Source: a virus. Taken from it: a stretch of DNA of 36,887 bases. This document shows, in pieces, positions 1-7,395 of this stretch (position 1 is its first letter; every line of letters starts with the position of its first letter). Location: IMG/VR virus record IMGVR_UViG_3300043427_001290, positions 1 to 36,887 of that record. One strand, given 5' to 3'. The notes beneath the pieces are model-generated. The model saw nothing but the letters and a program-made list of their open reading frames with translations, was not told the origin of the DNA and did no database searches. The position numbers and the translations under genes are program-made.

Positions 1-94
1 AATGTATTGGATGCATCAAAAAATAGAATATCAAAAGTTTTTGATGAATTTGAAAATATTTATATTTCTTTTTCAGGTGGCAAAGATTCAAGTG
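1..94. repeat. Terminal repeat, left copy (identical to 36794-36887)
   Basis: 94 bases identical to the right end. Reads as assembly overlap of a circular or circularly permuted genome rather than a biological repeat, because it lies inside a gene whose frame is restored by joining the ends. Confidence 0.95.
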
Positions 95-1179
95 TAATGA
101 CACATTTGGTTTTAGATGAAGCCATAAAAAGAAATAGAAAAATAGGTCTTTTAATTATAGATTTAGAGGCGCAATATAATGATACTATTATGCATATAAA
201 TGAATTGATAAATTTATATAAAAATAACATTGATTTACATTGGATTTGTGCTGAATTACTTTTACGCAATGCTGTTAGTAATTATCAACCTCGTTGGATT
301 TGTTGGGAAGAATCAAAGAAAGACTTATGGGTTCGTGAAAAACCTTATTTGGCATCAAATTTATTGCAATACGATTTTTATAGACCTAAAATGGAATTTG
401 AAGAATTTATGGTATTATTTGGGGAATGGTTTTCACGAGGTAAAAAAACAGCAGCATTTATAGGTATAAGATCAGATGAATCATTACATCGTTATAGAGC
501 AATTGTCTCAAATAAAGAAGGATTAATGCATAATAACTGGAAATGGTCAACTAAAATATCAAAAACATTATATAATGTTTATCCGATATATGATTGGAAA
601 ACTCAAGATATTTGGATTTTTAATTCAAAATATAAATGTTTGCACAATAAAATATATGATAAAATGACAATGGCTGGTGTTAAAATATCTCAACAACGAC
701 TATGTCAACCATACGGAGATGATCAAAGAAAAGGATTATGGCTATATCATATTCTTGAACCTGACACATGGTATAAATTAGTATCAAGAGTTAATGGTGT
801 AAATAGTGGTGCATTATATATTCAAGAAAATGGTAACATTACTGGATATCACAAAATATATAAACCTGTTAATCATACATGGCAATCCTATTGCAATTTA
901 TTATTATCCACAATGCCAAAAAAAACAAGAAATCATTACAGAGAAAGATTTGTTAAATTTATAAAAGGATGGCAAGATCGTGGATATTTAAAAATTCCAG
1001 ATGAGGCACCTGAAGATCTTGAAAATAAATGTTGGGTTCCATCTTGGCGCAGAATGTGTAAAGTATTATTAAGAAATGATTATTGGTGTAAATCTTTAGG
1101 GCAATCACAACCTAAATCAGACGCATACATAACTTTTAAACAAATTCAATTAAAAAATAAATTATCTAATAATTTATGA
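1..1179 (+). CDS. PAPS reductase-like protein (IbrA-like, DUF3440), 3' portion of a gene split by the contig ends
   Basis: This is the C-terminal 393 residues of a 401-residue protein whose ATG lies at 36767 near the other end of the circular contig; the TTG at base 7 is an internal Leu codon. In the joined protein the PP-loop SGGKDS is at residues 34-39, followed by GIRSDESLHRYR and YPIYDWKTQDIW, the usual signatures of the PAPS reductase/DUF3440 group that includes E. coli IbrA. Family members bind an adenine nucleotide at the PP-loop and many act in sulfur transfer, but no substrate is established for IbrA. The C-terminal third is rich in Trp and Cys. It follows the ParB-like gene by one base, the same order and partnership as ibrB-ibrA. 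The gene is AT-rich compared with the replication genes that follow. It overlaps the next gene by 4 bases (1176-1179). Confidence 0.85.
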   Translation, partial: NVLDASKNRISKVFDEFENIYISFSGGKDSSVMTHLVLDEAIKRNRKIGLLIIDLEAQYNDTIMHINELINLYKNNIDLHWICAELLLRNAVSNYQPRWICWEESKKDLWVREKPYLASNLLQYDFYRPKMEFEEFMVLFGEWFSRGKKTAAFIGIRSDESLHRYRAIVSNKEGLMHNNWKWSTKISKTLYNVYPIYDWKTQDIWIFNSKYKCLHNKIYDKMTMAGVKISQQRLCQPYGDDQRKGLWLYHILEPDTWYKLVSRVNGVNSGALYIQENGNITGYHKIYKPVNHTWQSYCNLLLSTMPKKTRNHYRERFVKFIKGWQDRGYLKIPDEAPEDLENKCWVPSWRRMCKVLLRNDYWCKSLGQSQPKSDAYITFKQIQLKNKLSNNL

Positions 1180-2027
1180 TCCCCTACTACACCGGCTCAA
1201 TTTTTGAAACTACACCAATCGGTACAATTGATTTAAAAACGCTTATTCGACGGATTAAAAATCCGAAGCCGGAGGTAAAGCAGTTAGTCGACAGGATACA
1301 AAATTCAGACGGGCCGCAAAAGGCTAAATTAAAGACACAGCTCCCATTTTTTACACCTGCCATAAATTGTTCACGTCGCTGCTATAGCGCCATAAATCAT
1401 TTTACAGGCCTTATGCCTTTTGATTTTGATAAGTTAGGTAGAGCAGATGCAGAAGGTTTAAAAAGAGAGTTAATCAGTTACCCTTACGTCATAGCTACGT
1501 GGTTGAGTTCTTCGGGCGAAGGCGTACGGGGACTGGTTAGCGTCCCGGTATGCTTTGATACTGTTGAATTTAAAAAAAGGTTCAAAGCACTACAAAACAA
1601 ATGGAGTATATACAGAAATTTTGACCCAGCTCCACAAAATGCCGTACTGCCATTGTTCTATAGCTATGATTACGATTTGTTATATAATGAGGAATGGATA
1701 AATTTTACGGAAATTAACGAAACAAAGCCGATGCCGAATGTAGAGAAAATTATACTATATGGCGTAGATTCTAACGCCAAAGCAGTACATACGATTGCGA
1801 AAAAGAAAATCGACACAATTACAGACGCCGGACATTATACTTTAAGGGCGGTTAGTTATGCCGTTGGTGGGTACGTGGCACAAGGGTATGTTACACAACA
1901 AAAGGCTATTGAAATTATGGAAAATTTGATTGATAATAACAACTACCTAAAATTAAAGGCGTCAACTTATAAAAGAACAGCAAAAGAAATGATTTTAGCA
2001 GGTCAGAAAAATCCCTTAACAATATGA
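1176..2027 (+). CDS. BT4734/VirE-N-like primase-domain protein
   Basis: 283 residues. The block MPFDFDKL (residues 80-87) followed by SYPYVIATWLSSSGEGVRG (101-119) is the characteristic pattern of the BT4734-like/VirE N-terminal domain of Bacteroidetes mobile elements, a domain related to archaeo-eukaryotic primase folds; the two Asp of DFD are candidate metal ligands. In many Bacteroidetes proteins this domain is fused to a helicase of the type encoded immediately downstream; here the two are separate genes overlapping by 4 bases (ATGA), so they probably form one primase-helicase unit for phage DNA replication. Its GC content is visibly higher than that of the preceding PAPS reductase-like gene. 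Primase activity is inferred from family and context; the exact catalytic set cannot be confirmed by eye. Confidence 0.75.
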   Translation: MIPYYTGSIFETTPIGTIDLKTLIRRIKNPKPEVKQLVDRIQNSDGPQKAKLKTQLPFFTPAINCSRRCYSAINHFTGLMPFDFDKLGRADAEGLKRELISYPYVIATWLSSSGEGVRGLVSVPVCFDTVEFKKRFKALQNKWSIYRNFDPAPQNAVLPLFYSYDYDLLYNEEWINFTEINETKPMPNVEKIILYGVDSNAKAVHTIAKKKIDTITDAGHYTLRAVSYAVGGYVAQGYVTQQKAIEIMENLIDNNNYLKLKASTYKRTAKEMILAGQKNPLTI

Positions 2028-3553
2028 GTTACAAACACGAGCAGGAAATTGAGAAACTTAAAAAGCACTATAACCCGGTAGACTGGTTCAACAAATTTGG
2101 TGATTTTGTTGCCATATTTGACAATTCCAAAGGCTACAGGGTCAAGAGTTCAACGGAGGCAATATGCGATACAACGGGCGATATTATAACTTATAACAAC
2201 GGCATAGTACTAATGGGAGATGAGCGGTTGACGTTGTTTCAACTCCTGACCATAGTGCAATTTAAATCCGTACATTGGGATGCACAGTTTTTTGTTGAAT
2301 ATAAACTGCTAAAAAAACAAATTCCTTTCATCCGTGTTGGATCTGACTACTACCGTGTAAATGTCAAGGTGTCACGCTACGGCGTAACGCAAAAGAAATT
2401 AAAGGCGTGGAAAAAGGAAACAATAATTGATGACCACGGCAAAGAATTACTTAAAGAGATTCCAAAGTTTTATGATTTTACCATACTGCCAGATAACAGG
2501 AACTATCAGGAATGGTCCGATAATTACTACAATCTGTATTCACCATTTCCACATAAAGTAGCTGACCATGATGGACAATTTAAACATATAAAATTACTAT
2601 TAGAGCATATCTTCGGCGAACAAGTGGAACTTGCCTATAAATACCTTAAAGTAATGTATGAGCATCCGACACAAATACTACCCATTTTAGTGATGGTTTC
2701 GACAGAAAGACAAACCGGAAAGACTACTTTTCTTAACTTGCTTGATATTATTTTCGGCGACAATTTTGTACTTATTAAGCCTGAAGACCTACAGAATCAG
2801 TTTAATCATATATACGCCACTAAAAACATCATCGGTATTGATGAAACGGTTATAGAAAAAACCAGCATTGTAGAAAAACTAAAAGCCATAGCAACCCAGA
2901 AGACAATGACCGTAAACCAAAAGCACGTAAGTCAGTACAGTATTCCATTTTTTGGCAAAATAGTTATGGCCACAAACAAGGAAGACGAATTTATGAAAAT
3001 TGATGAAGAGGAGATACGATTCTGGGTGCGCAAGGTTGGAACTATCGAAAACTTAATTACAGACATTGAGCAACATATGAGAGATGAAGTACCATATTTT
3101 TTGAGATACCTTGAGCAGTTACCAGAAGTTGACCGTACCAAATCAAGGATGGTATTTACAGCTGATGAAATTTGGACAGATAAACTTAATGAGGTTATGG
3201 CCGAATCAAAGACATGGCTTTATAAGGAACTTGAGATGTTATTTCAGTCCATTTTTTATGAATGCACCGCCGACGAAGTAATGTTTACGGCAAAGGAGCT
3301 AAAAGAGGCTGAATACAGGACCAACAACAATGCACCACAGAATTTTATACATAAGACTCTAAAGAAGGATTTTAAACTCGATGTGCCTGATGGTATTATA
3401 CGTTACCATTCTTATTTTTCAGAAAGTCCTTATGAAACCAAACCAGGTAGACCCTTTATACTAAAAAGAAAGGATTGGATTGATGATAAAGATGTAAATG
3501 AAATATCGAAATTTGTAAATGAAAATGTAAACGACGAGGATGTACCATTTTAA
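2024..3553 (+). CDS. Replicative helicase, SF3/D5-like (DUF5906-type primase-helicase C domain)
   Basis: 509 residues. A P-loop STERQTGKTT lies at residues 226-235, followed by NIIGIDET (Walker B-like) and a conserved stretch ending in KIVMATNKEDEF, which matches the sensor Asn region of phage D5-like/SF3 helicases. The family unwinds DNA at the phage origin, usually with a primase partner; that partner is the upstream gene. The N-terminal 190 residues are not recognised. The protein ends in NDEDVPF, an acidic tail with terminal Pro-Phe like that of SSB proteins, and the SSB-like protein downstream ends in a comparable tail (NDELPF). The ATTTACA repeat family of the following gap extends back into the last codons (TGTAAAT at 3493 and 3514). 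Confidence 0.8.
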   Translation: MSYKHEQEIEKLKKHYNPVDWFNKFGDFVAIFDNSKGYRVKSSTEAICDTTGDIITYNNGIVLMGDERLTLFQLLTIVQFKSVHWDAQFFVEYKLLKKQIPFIRVGSDYYRVNVKVSRYGVTQKKLKAWKKETIIDDHGKELLKEIPKFYDFTILPDNRNYQEWSDNYYNLYSPFPHKVADHDGQFKHIKLLLEHIFGEQVELAYKYLKVMYEHPTQILPILVMVSTERQTGKTTFLNLLDIIFGDNFVLIKPEDLQNQFNHIYATKNIIGIDETVIEKTSIVEKLKAIATQKTMTVNQKHVSQYSIPFFGKIVMATNKEDEFMKIDEEEIRFWVRKVGTIENLITDIEQHMRDEVPYFLRYLEQLPEVDRTKSRMVFTADEIWTDKLNEVMAESKTWLYKELEMLFQSIFYECTADEVMFTAKELKEAEYRTNNNAPQNFIHKTLKKDFKLDVPDGIIRYHSYFSESPYETKPGRPFILKRKDWIDDKDVNEISKFVNENVNDEDVPF

Positions 3554-3601
3554 TTTTAATCAGTTAGTTTATAATTTTAAGATAATTTTAACTAAAAACG
3601 C

Positions 3602-3634
3602 AAAAAAAGGCCCATTTTGTAAATGGAATAGCCT
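3602..3634 (-). terminator. Possible minus-strand terminator hairpin
   Basis: AGGC-CCATTT (3608-3617), loop TGT, AAATGG (3621-3626), four unpaired bases and GCCT (3631-3634) can form a hairpin. On the minus strand it is followed directly by seven T (A run 3602-3608), the layout of an intrinsic terminator. No minus-strand gene is known here, so it may act on antisense or origin RNA, or be fortuitous in this AT-rich region. Confidence 0.3.
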
Positions 3635-3648
3635 ACCATATATGTACA

Positions 3649-3823
3649 ATTTACAACCAATTTACAACATATTTACAACATATTTACACCCTAACTTATT
3701 GATTATTAGTATATTATATTATTTGTAAATTGAAAATATATATATTTACAATATTTTGTTAGAAATTTTTTACAAAATAAATTCTATAAAAGTTAAAAAC
3801 CCATTTACACATTTACATTTACA
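3649..3823. repeat. ATTTACA iteron array
   Basis: Exact ATTTACA copies start at 3649, 3660, 3671 and 3682, spaced by exactly 11 bases (unit ATTTACAACAT with small changes), then at 3744, 3803, 3811 and 3817. Complementary copies TGTAAAT start at 3618 and 3724, just outside or inside the array, and two more lie in the helicase gene at 3493 and 3514. An 11-bp period puts the boxes on the same face of the helix, as in initiator-binding iterons. No initiator protein is identified. Confidence 0.65.
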
Positions 3824-3864
3824 AAACCTAACCGCCAAATTACTCATATATAAAAAAAATATTA

Positions 3865-3872
3865 TATATTTG
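3865..3872 (+). promoter_or_regulatory. Bacteroidetes -7 box (TATATTTG) 4 bases before an ATG
   Basis: TATATTTG matches the Bacteroidetes -7 consensus TAnnTTTG exactly. No clear TTTG is seen at the usual distance upstream. The ATG at 3877 would lie at or next to the transcription start, so the transcript would be leaderless unless a later ATG (3913) is used. Confidence 0.5.
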
Positions 3873-3876
3873 CATT

Positions 3877-4143
3877 ATGAAACCAGAACAAAAAGCACAG
3901 GAAATATTTAACATGGTGAGGTTTTACACCTCAAATGATTATGAAGCAACACAGATAACATCAATTGTGGCGTTGATCATAAGGGATGAAACAAATAACT
4001 GCTGGTGGGAACAGGTAGCAGAGGAAACACCACAGACACAACCGGAGAACATCGAAGACGCAATACAATACATAAGACAACTGGATGTGATAAAGCTTCA
4101 GAGGTCAATCAACACAATTAGACAATGGGTAGAAAGAAGATAG
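3877..4143 (+). CDS. Hypothetical protein (88 aa)
   Basis: Not recognised. It is a small, mostly helical, soluble protein with no membrane segment or signal peptide; Trp pair at residues 43-44 and a basic C-terminus ending in WVERR. It is the first gene after the candidate origin and lies directly behind a TAnnTTTG box, so it probably starts the transcript that runs into the SSB-like and HNH genes. If translation of a leaderless message is not favoured here, the ATG at 3913 would give a protein of 76 residues. The downstream gene overlaps its end by 19 bases. A DNA-replication accessory role is possible from position only. Confidence 0.6.
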   Translation: MKPEQKAQEIFNMVRFYTSNDYEATQITSIVALIIRDETNNCWWEQVAEETPQTQPENIEDAIQYIRQLDVIKLQRSINTIRQWVERR

Positions 4144-4274
4144 AGCCAAAACAAAAGGTCGTGCAGGTTCCGGTAGGTGTCCCCAGGCATCTGCTGGAAT
4201 CGGTAGACCGAAAGGAACTTATCAAGCATTTAAAAATTCAATCACTTAAATACATTAACAATGGGGTATCTTAA
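4125..4274 (+). CDS. Small basic protein (49 aa)
   Basis: Starts MGRKKIEPKQKVVQVPVGVP and ends INNGVS. It bridges two genes: its first 19 bases overlap the end of the 88-residue gene and its last 14 overlap the start of the SSB-like gene, so it fills what would otherwise be a 117-base gap in a tightly packed operon. It is rich in Lys/Arg at the N-terminus with a helical second half (PRHLLESVDRKELIKHLK), a composition seen in small DNA-binding proteins. No family is recognised; coding status rests on the overlaps and intact frame. Confidence 0.5.
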   Translation: MGRKKIEPKQKVVQVPVGVPRHLLESVDRKELIKHLKIQSLKYINNGVS

Positions 4275-4560
4275 AGCATCAATCTGTTTGGATGATTTGT
4301 TTTCAGCAAGCAAGTCAGGTCATAGCGCATTTAACAAGGGTAAGAATGGGAAGACTTACGTCAATGCCATTATATGGACTAATGAACAGCCGGACCAGTT
4401 CGGAAACATCGGGAGCATTCAACTAATGCAACCAAAGGAATCAACTGAAAAGAAAGTGTATGTTGGGTCAATCAAGGGCAACAAGCCACAGGATGAGCAG
4501 CCAACACAAACAACAGCAATAAAGCCGGAGATAGGATTTAATGACGAACTACCGTTTTAA
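4261..4560 (+). CDS. Single-stranded DNA-binding-like protein
   Basis: 99 residues: a compact beta-rich region of about 70 residues (GKTYVNAIIWTNEQPDQFGN, then SIQLMQPKE), a Gln/Thr/Pro-rich linker and the acidic tail ending NDELPF. A short OB-like core, flexible linker and terminal acidic-Pro-Phe peptide form the hallmark layout of bacterial and phage SSB proteins, where the tail recruits replication partners. It lies between the replication and packaging genes, next to the primase-helicase. The stop (TAA 4558-4560) overlaps the ATG of the HNH gene by one base. Sequence similarity to classic SSB is weak, so the call depends mainly on architecture and tail. Confidence 0.6.
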   Translation: MGYLKASICLDDLFSASKSGHSAFNKGKNGKTYVNAIIWTNEQPDQFGNIGSIQLMQPKESTEKKVYVGSIKGNKPQDEQPTQTTAIKPEIGFNDELPF

Positions 4561-4910
4561 TGCCAAGCATTAACAGAAAGCACCTGACCACATCGAACAA
4601 GGTTAAGCCGTTACAGGTTGTGAAGCGTGAGAAGTTCGCTGAAGACTTGTATCGTTCATCACGTTGGTATAAGTACAGCAAGGACAAACGTGGAACTAAT
4701 CCGGTATGTGCTATGTGTAAGGGTGTGTTTCCTATGTTTGCATTAGTAGTGGATCACATCATTCCGGTTAGGTTCGGCGGCAGCTTCCTTGACATAAGGA
4801 ATCACCAGGTACTTTGTTCCAATTGCCACAACCATAAGACAGCAACAGAGAAGACCAAGACAGTAACACCATCACAACTTAATGAGCATAACGAATTAAT
4901 ACCATTATGA
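4560..4910 (+). CDS. HNH endonuclease
   Basis: 116 residues. A zinc-binding CAMC (residues 50-53) precedes VDHIIPV (64-70, with Asp65-His66 of the beta-beta-metal core), Asn81, CSNC (86-89) and HNH-like HNH at 90-92. This is a standard phage HNH nuclease. In HK97-type phages such a gene is often found just before the terminase and its nuclease assists cos cleavage or packaging; the present position, about 600 bases before the large terminase, fits that. A homing nuclease is an alternative but no intron is seen. Its TGA overlaps the ATG of the next small gene. Confidence 0.85.
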   Translation: MPSINRKHLTTSNKVKPLQVVKREKFAEDLYRSSRWYKYSKDKRGTNPVCAMCKGVFPMFALVVDHIIPVRFGGSFLDIRNHQVLCSNCHNHKTATEKTKTVTPSQLNEHNELIPL

Positions 4911-5080
4911 AGTACTTACAGACACTATTCATCATTGGATATATTTATCTTATATTCTGTTTCATTGCGAATGACTTTAACCTATTCCAATGGAACTGGA
5001 TAATCAGACTTATATATGTTTTCTTTACATTTTATGTTATTAACCATGTGGACAACAACAACAAAAGCACAACCAATTAA
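4907..5080 (+). CDS. Small two-segment membrane protein (57 aa)
   Basis: The ATG at 4907 overlaps the HNH stop (ATGA). The protein has two hydrophobic segments: residues 6-20 (TLFIIGYIYLIFCFI) and 31-46 (WIIRLIYVFFTFYVIN), then a polar Asn/Thr-rich tail. The frame is intact for 57 codons and accounts for the space before the next gene. Function is unknown; location in the inner membrane is inferred from hydrophobicity. Confidence 0.55.
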   Translation: MKYLQTLFIIGYIYLIFCFIANDFNLFQWNWIIRLIYVFFTFYVINHVDNNNKSTTN

Positions 5081-5246
5081 AGGAGAAACTTACACGATTA
5101 AGGATACAGACGGATTCTTTGTAAGGGCGACGTATAACGGCTTTAATTTCGTCTGTAAGCGAGGCAAAGTGCGAAGTGGTAGTATTTGGTACTTTAACGA
5201 TTATAATGCGCCACAGGACACCCAGGGCATCAAAAATGCTCAATAG
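5016..5246 (+). CDS. Small exported protein (76 aa)
   Basis: Begins with a signal-peptide-like segment MFSLHFMLLTMWTTTTKA followed by Gln at the predicted +1, in line with the Bacteroidetes Q-rule for signal peptidase I. The mature part of about 58 residues looks beta-rich (GETYTIKDTDGFFVRATYNG) and could be a small SH3-like or OB-like domain. The gene starts inside the preceding membrane-protein gene in another frame (65-base overlap), an unusual nesting of a signal peptide within a transmembrane coding region. Shorter starts at 5034 or 5046 would remove part of the leader. Function unknown; a periplasmic role such as superinfection exclusion would be speculation. Confidence 0.5.
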   Translation: MFSLHFMLLTMWTTTTKAQPIKGETYTIKDTDGFFVRATYNGFNFVCKRGKVRSGSIWYFNDYNAPQDTQGIKNAQ

Positions 5247-5327
5247 GTGACCGCCTCGAAGCCGTTGCCTGAAACTGACGCATATTTATAACAATTTTTA
5301 CCTTTATTTAGACTAAATCCAAATAAA

Positions 5328-5537
5328 ATGAAATCGCAAAAAAAAGAATTACGTGACCGTGTCCGAGAAACAATTGAGCAACAAATCGCTTACCTCGAAT
5401 CAGACCCGGATTTGTCTACTAAAGACCGAATCGAAGTTATCACCAGGCTGCTTCCGTTTGTTGTTGGTAAAATTTCAGCCGCCAAGTCAGGCGAGCAAAT
5501 TGCAGATAATGACATATTAAATTCCATATTGTCATAA
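5328..5537 (+). CDS. Putative small terminase subunit
   Basis: 69 residues, all helical and highly charged (RDRVRETIEQQIAYLESDPD). It ends directly before the large terminase with no gap (stop 5535-5537, ATG 5538). Position, size and helical character match short small terminase subunits or terminase-associated proteins in Bacteroidetes phages, but I see no clear HTH. The 81-base gap before it carries an ATTTAG-A-CTAAAT palindrome (5306-5318) and a weak -7-like TACCTTTA (5299-5306), so a promoter for the packaging genes may lie here. Confidence 0.45.
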   Translation: MKSQKKELRDRVRETIEQQIAYLESDPDLSTKDRIEVITRLLPFVVGKISAAKSGEQIADNDILNSILS

Positions 5538-7199
5538 ATGACACTATACGACCAATTTATATCAGAAGTTCAAAACAATCCGCATCATCACAATCATTGG
5601 GTGCGCCAAGCGGTCAGCCGTCACAACCAAGATGTAAAAAATGGTAAATACTTTTTTGACACTTCAAAAGCCGATTTTGTAATTCAGATAGTAAAACTGC
5701 TAAAACATACCTCTGGAAGTTACGGAGGTAAAAACTTTGACCTGCAGCCGTTTCAAGCGTTCATACTTGCGTCACTATTTGGATGGACTGACAAAGAAAC
5801 AGGATTTAGACGCTATAAAAAAGCTTACATCGAAATGGCTCGTAAGGGAGGCAAATCAGAACTTGCCGCAGCCATTCAAATTATTGGAGCATTCTTTGAC
5901 AATGAACACGCAGCGCAGGTTTATTCTGTAGCAAACACACGAGACCAAGCCGGATACGTCTACAACGCCGCACGGGAAATGTGCAAAGCATTGGCACGAG
6001 ATAGCAGTAAATTTAATCAAAGGTGTAGAGTTCTTCAGTATAAAATACAGGAAAACGAAACAAACGGATTTATTACAAGATTAACTGCCGATGCCGGCAC
6101 GAACGACGGCGCAAACCCTCATTTGGCAATAATTGACGAATATCACAGCGCCAAAGATGATTCCATGCTAAAAGTAGTTGAAACCGGTATGGGTGGGCGT
6201 ACTCAACCATTGTTGGCAATTATAACAACGGCTGGATTTAATAAAAACGGACCATGTTATGAATTCCGTAAAATTGTAACGGATATTCTTGACAATAAGA
6301 TAGAAAATGACAATTTATTTGCTATTCTATGGACTTTGGATGATGGTGACGATTGGAACGATACCAACAACTGGCGTAAGGCTAACCCGAACATAGGTAA
6401 CACGCCACGATGGGAATCAATGCAAGCGCTATATCAGGCAGCAATAACTGAAGGCGCCAGCGCTGAAGTTGAGTTCAAGACAAAAAATTTAAATCTATGG
6501 GTTGATTCAGCAAAGACATGGATTAAGGATAGCGACTGGATGGAGTGCGCCGGTAAGCTATCGAAGGATAAATTATACGGTCACAGGTGTTTTATTGGGA
6601 TGGACTTGTCTTCCAGAGTGGATTTAACGGCAATTGCGTACTTTTTCCCTGATTTAGGATATGTTTATGTTGATTTCTATTGCCCTGAGGACAAAGTAAA
6701 TGAAGGCAGGCGAGTTGATGGGGTTGACTACCGGGCATGGCTACGAAGTGCTAATTTAACGGCAACTCCCGGCAACACCATTGATTACGACTATATAATT
6801 AAGGATATTTTGGAAAATAGCCAAAATTACCAGGTCGAAATGATAGGTTACGATCCATTTAACGCTGACTTAATTATCCCCAAATTATCGGAGTATAATT
6901 TAGAGACCGGTGCATTCCGTCAAGGCTTCCTGACTTTGTCGCCTCCGACAAAAAGACTGGAGGTCATGGTATTGAAAAAAGAAATTAAGCACGACGGCGA
7001 CCCAATATTAAGATGGAATATGGGCAACGTAGAACTTGAAACCGATGCAGCTGGTAACGTAAAGCCTTCAAAGAGTAATAGCAAAAACAAAATTGACGGC
7101 GTTTCTGCAATTAATACGGCACTTGCTGCGTGGATGCATAGAGAAATAACGCCGAAAGACAGTCTTTCACTTGAACAACTGAAGTCAATGTATGAATGA
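5538..7199 (+). CDS. terL: Terminase large subunit (HK97-like, Terminase_1)
   Basis: 553 residues, the usual size. The ATPase has MARKGGKSE (residues 100-108, Walker A) and LAIIDEYH (196-203, Walker B with Asp200-Glu201). The nuclease has GMDLSSRVDLTA (Asp356), IGYDPFNAD (Asp439) and the late acidic site in KIDGVSAINTALAAW. The enzyme pumps DNA into the prohead and cuts concatemers; it docks on the portal encoded at 11007. Unusually, the portal is separated from it by a phosphoesterase and three glycosyltransferases. All motifs are intact, so it should be functional. Confidence 0.95.
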   Translation: MTLYDQFISEVQNNPHHHNHWVRQAVSRHNQDVKNGKYFFDTSKADFVIQIVKLLKHTSGSYGGKNFDLQPFQAFILASLFGWTDKETGFRRYKKAYIEMARKGGKSELAAAIQIIGAFFDNEHAAQVYSVANTRDQAGYVYNAAREMCKALARDSSKFNQRCRVLQYKIQENETNGFITRLTADAGTNDGANPHLAIIDEYHSAKDDSMLKVVETGMGGRTQPLLAIITTAGFNKNGPCYEFRKIVTDILDNKIENDNLFAILWTLDDGDDWNDTNNWRKANPNIGNTPRWESMQALYQAAITEGASAEVEFKTKNLNLWVDSAKTWIKDSDWMECAGKLSKDKLYGHRCFIGMDLSSRVDLTAIAYFFPDLGYVYVDFYCPEDKVNEGRRVDGVDYRAWLRSANLTATPGNTIDYDYIIKDILENSQNYQVEMIGYDPFNADLIIPKLSEYNLETGAFRQGFLTLSPPTKRLEVMVLKKEIKHDGDPILRWNMGNVELETDAAGNVKPSKSNSKNKIDGVSAINTALAAWMHREITPKDSLSLEQLKSMYE

Positions 7200-7395
7200 T
7201 GATTACAGAAGGTTTTTTGAATTATATTACATAAATTTGTCCAAGTTTCCCAAAATCCGACAAATTGAATTATATGAGATGACAGAACTGCACTACATTA
7301 GAGAGTACAAGGAGCGCAGGTATAAGGATTATGGGGTTTTTAGAGTTCGTTTTCATTACTTTCTAAAAAAAATAAGAAATGCCAAAAAAAGATGA
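7192..7395 (+). CDS. Hypothetical basic Tyr-rich protein (67 aa)
   Basis: Not recognised. It overlaps the terminase by 8 bases and the phosphoesterase by 17. Highly basic and aromatic (repeated Tyr/Arg/Lys, C-terminal RVRFHYFLKKIRNAKKR), probably helical and DNA-associated. The tight overlaps on both sides support a real gene. No membrane segment. Confidence 0.6.
   Translation: MNDDYRRFFELYYINLSKFPKIRQIELYEMTELHYIREYKERRYKDYGVFRVRFHYFLKKIRNAKKR

Larger units (their letters stand above)
3554..3876. other. AT-rich non-coding gap, candidate replication origin
   Basis: This 323-base gap after the helicase gene holds no convincing gene. A 62-codon frame at 3540-3728 is only an AT-rich open stretch across repeats. 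It contains ten exact copies of ATTTACA or its complement, a hairpin at 3608-3634, an extremely AT-rich stretch at 3690-3780 that could serve as an unwinding element, and a -7 promoter box at 3865-3872. Placement next to primase and helicase genes is typical of phage origins. Confidence 0.55.

Noticed and set aside
3540-3728. 62-codon open frame over the repeat-rich gap
   Set aside because: Its codons are produced by the ATTTACA repeats, it overlaps the helicase gene end, and composition is not gene-like.
4560-4910. HNH gene as a homing endonuclease in an intron
   Set aside because: It does not interrupt another gene; its position before terminase fits a packaging-associated HNH.
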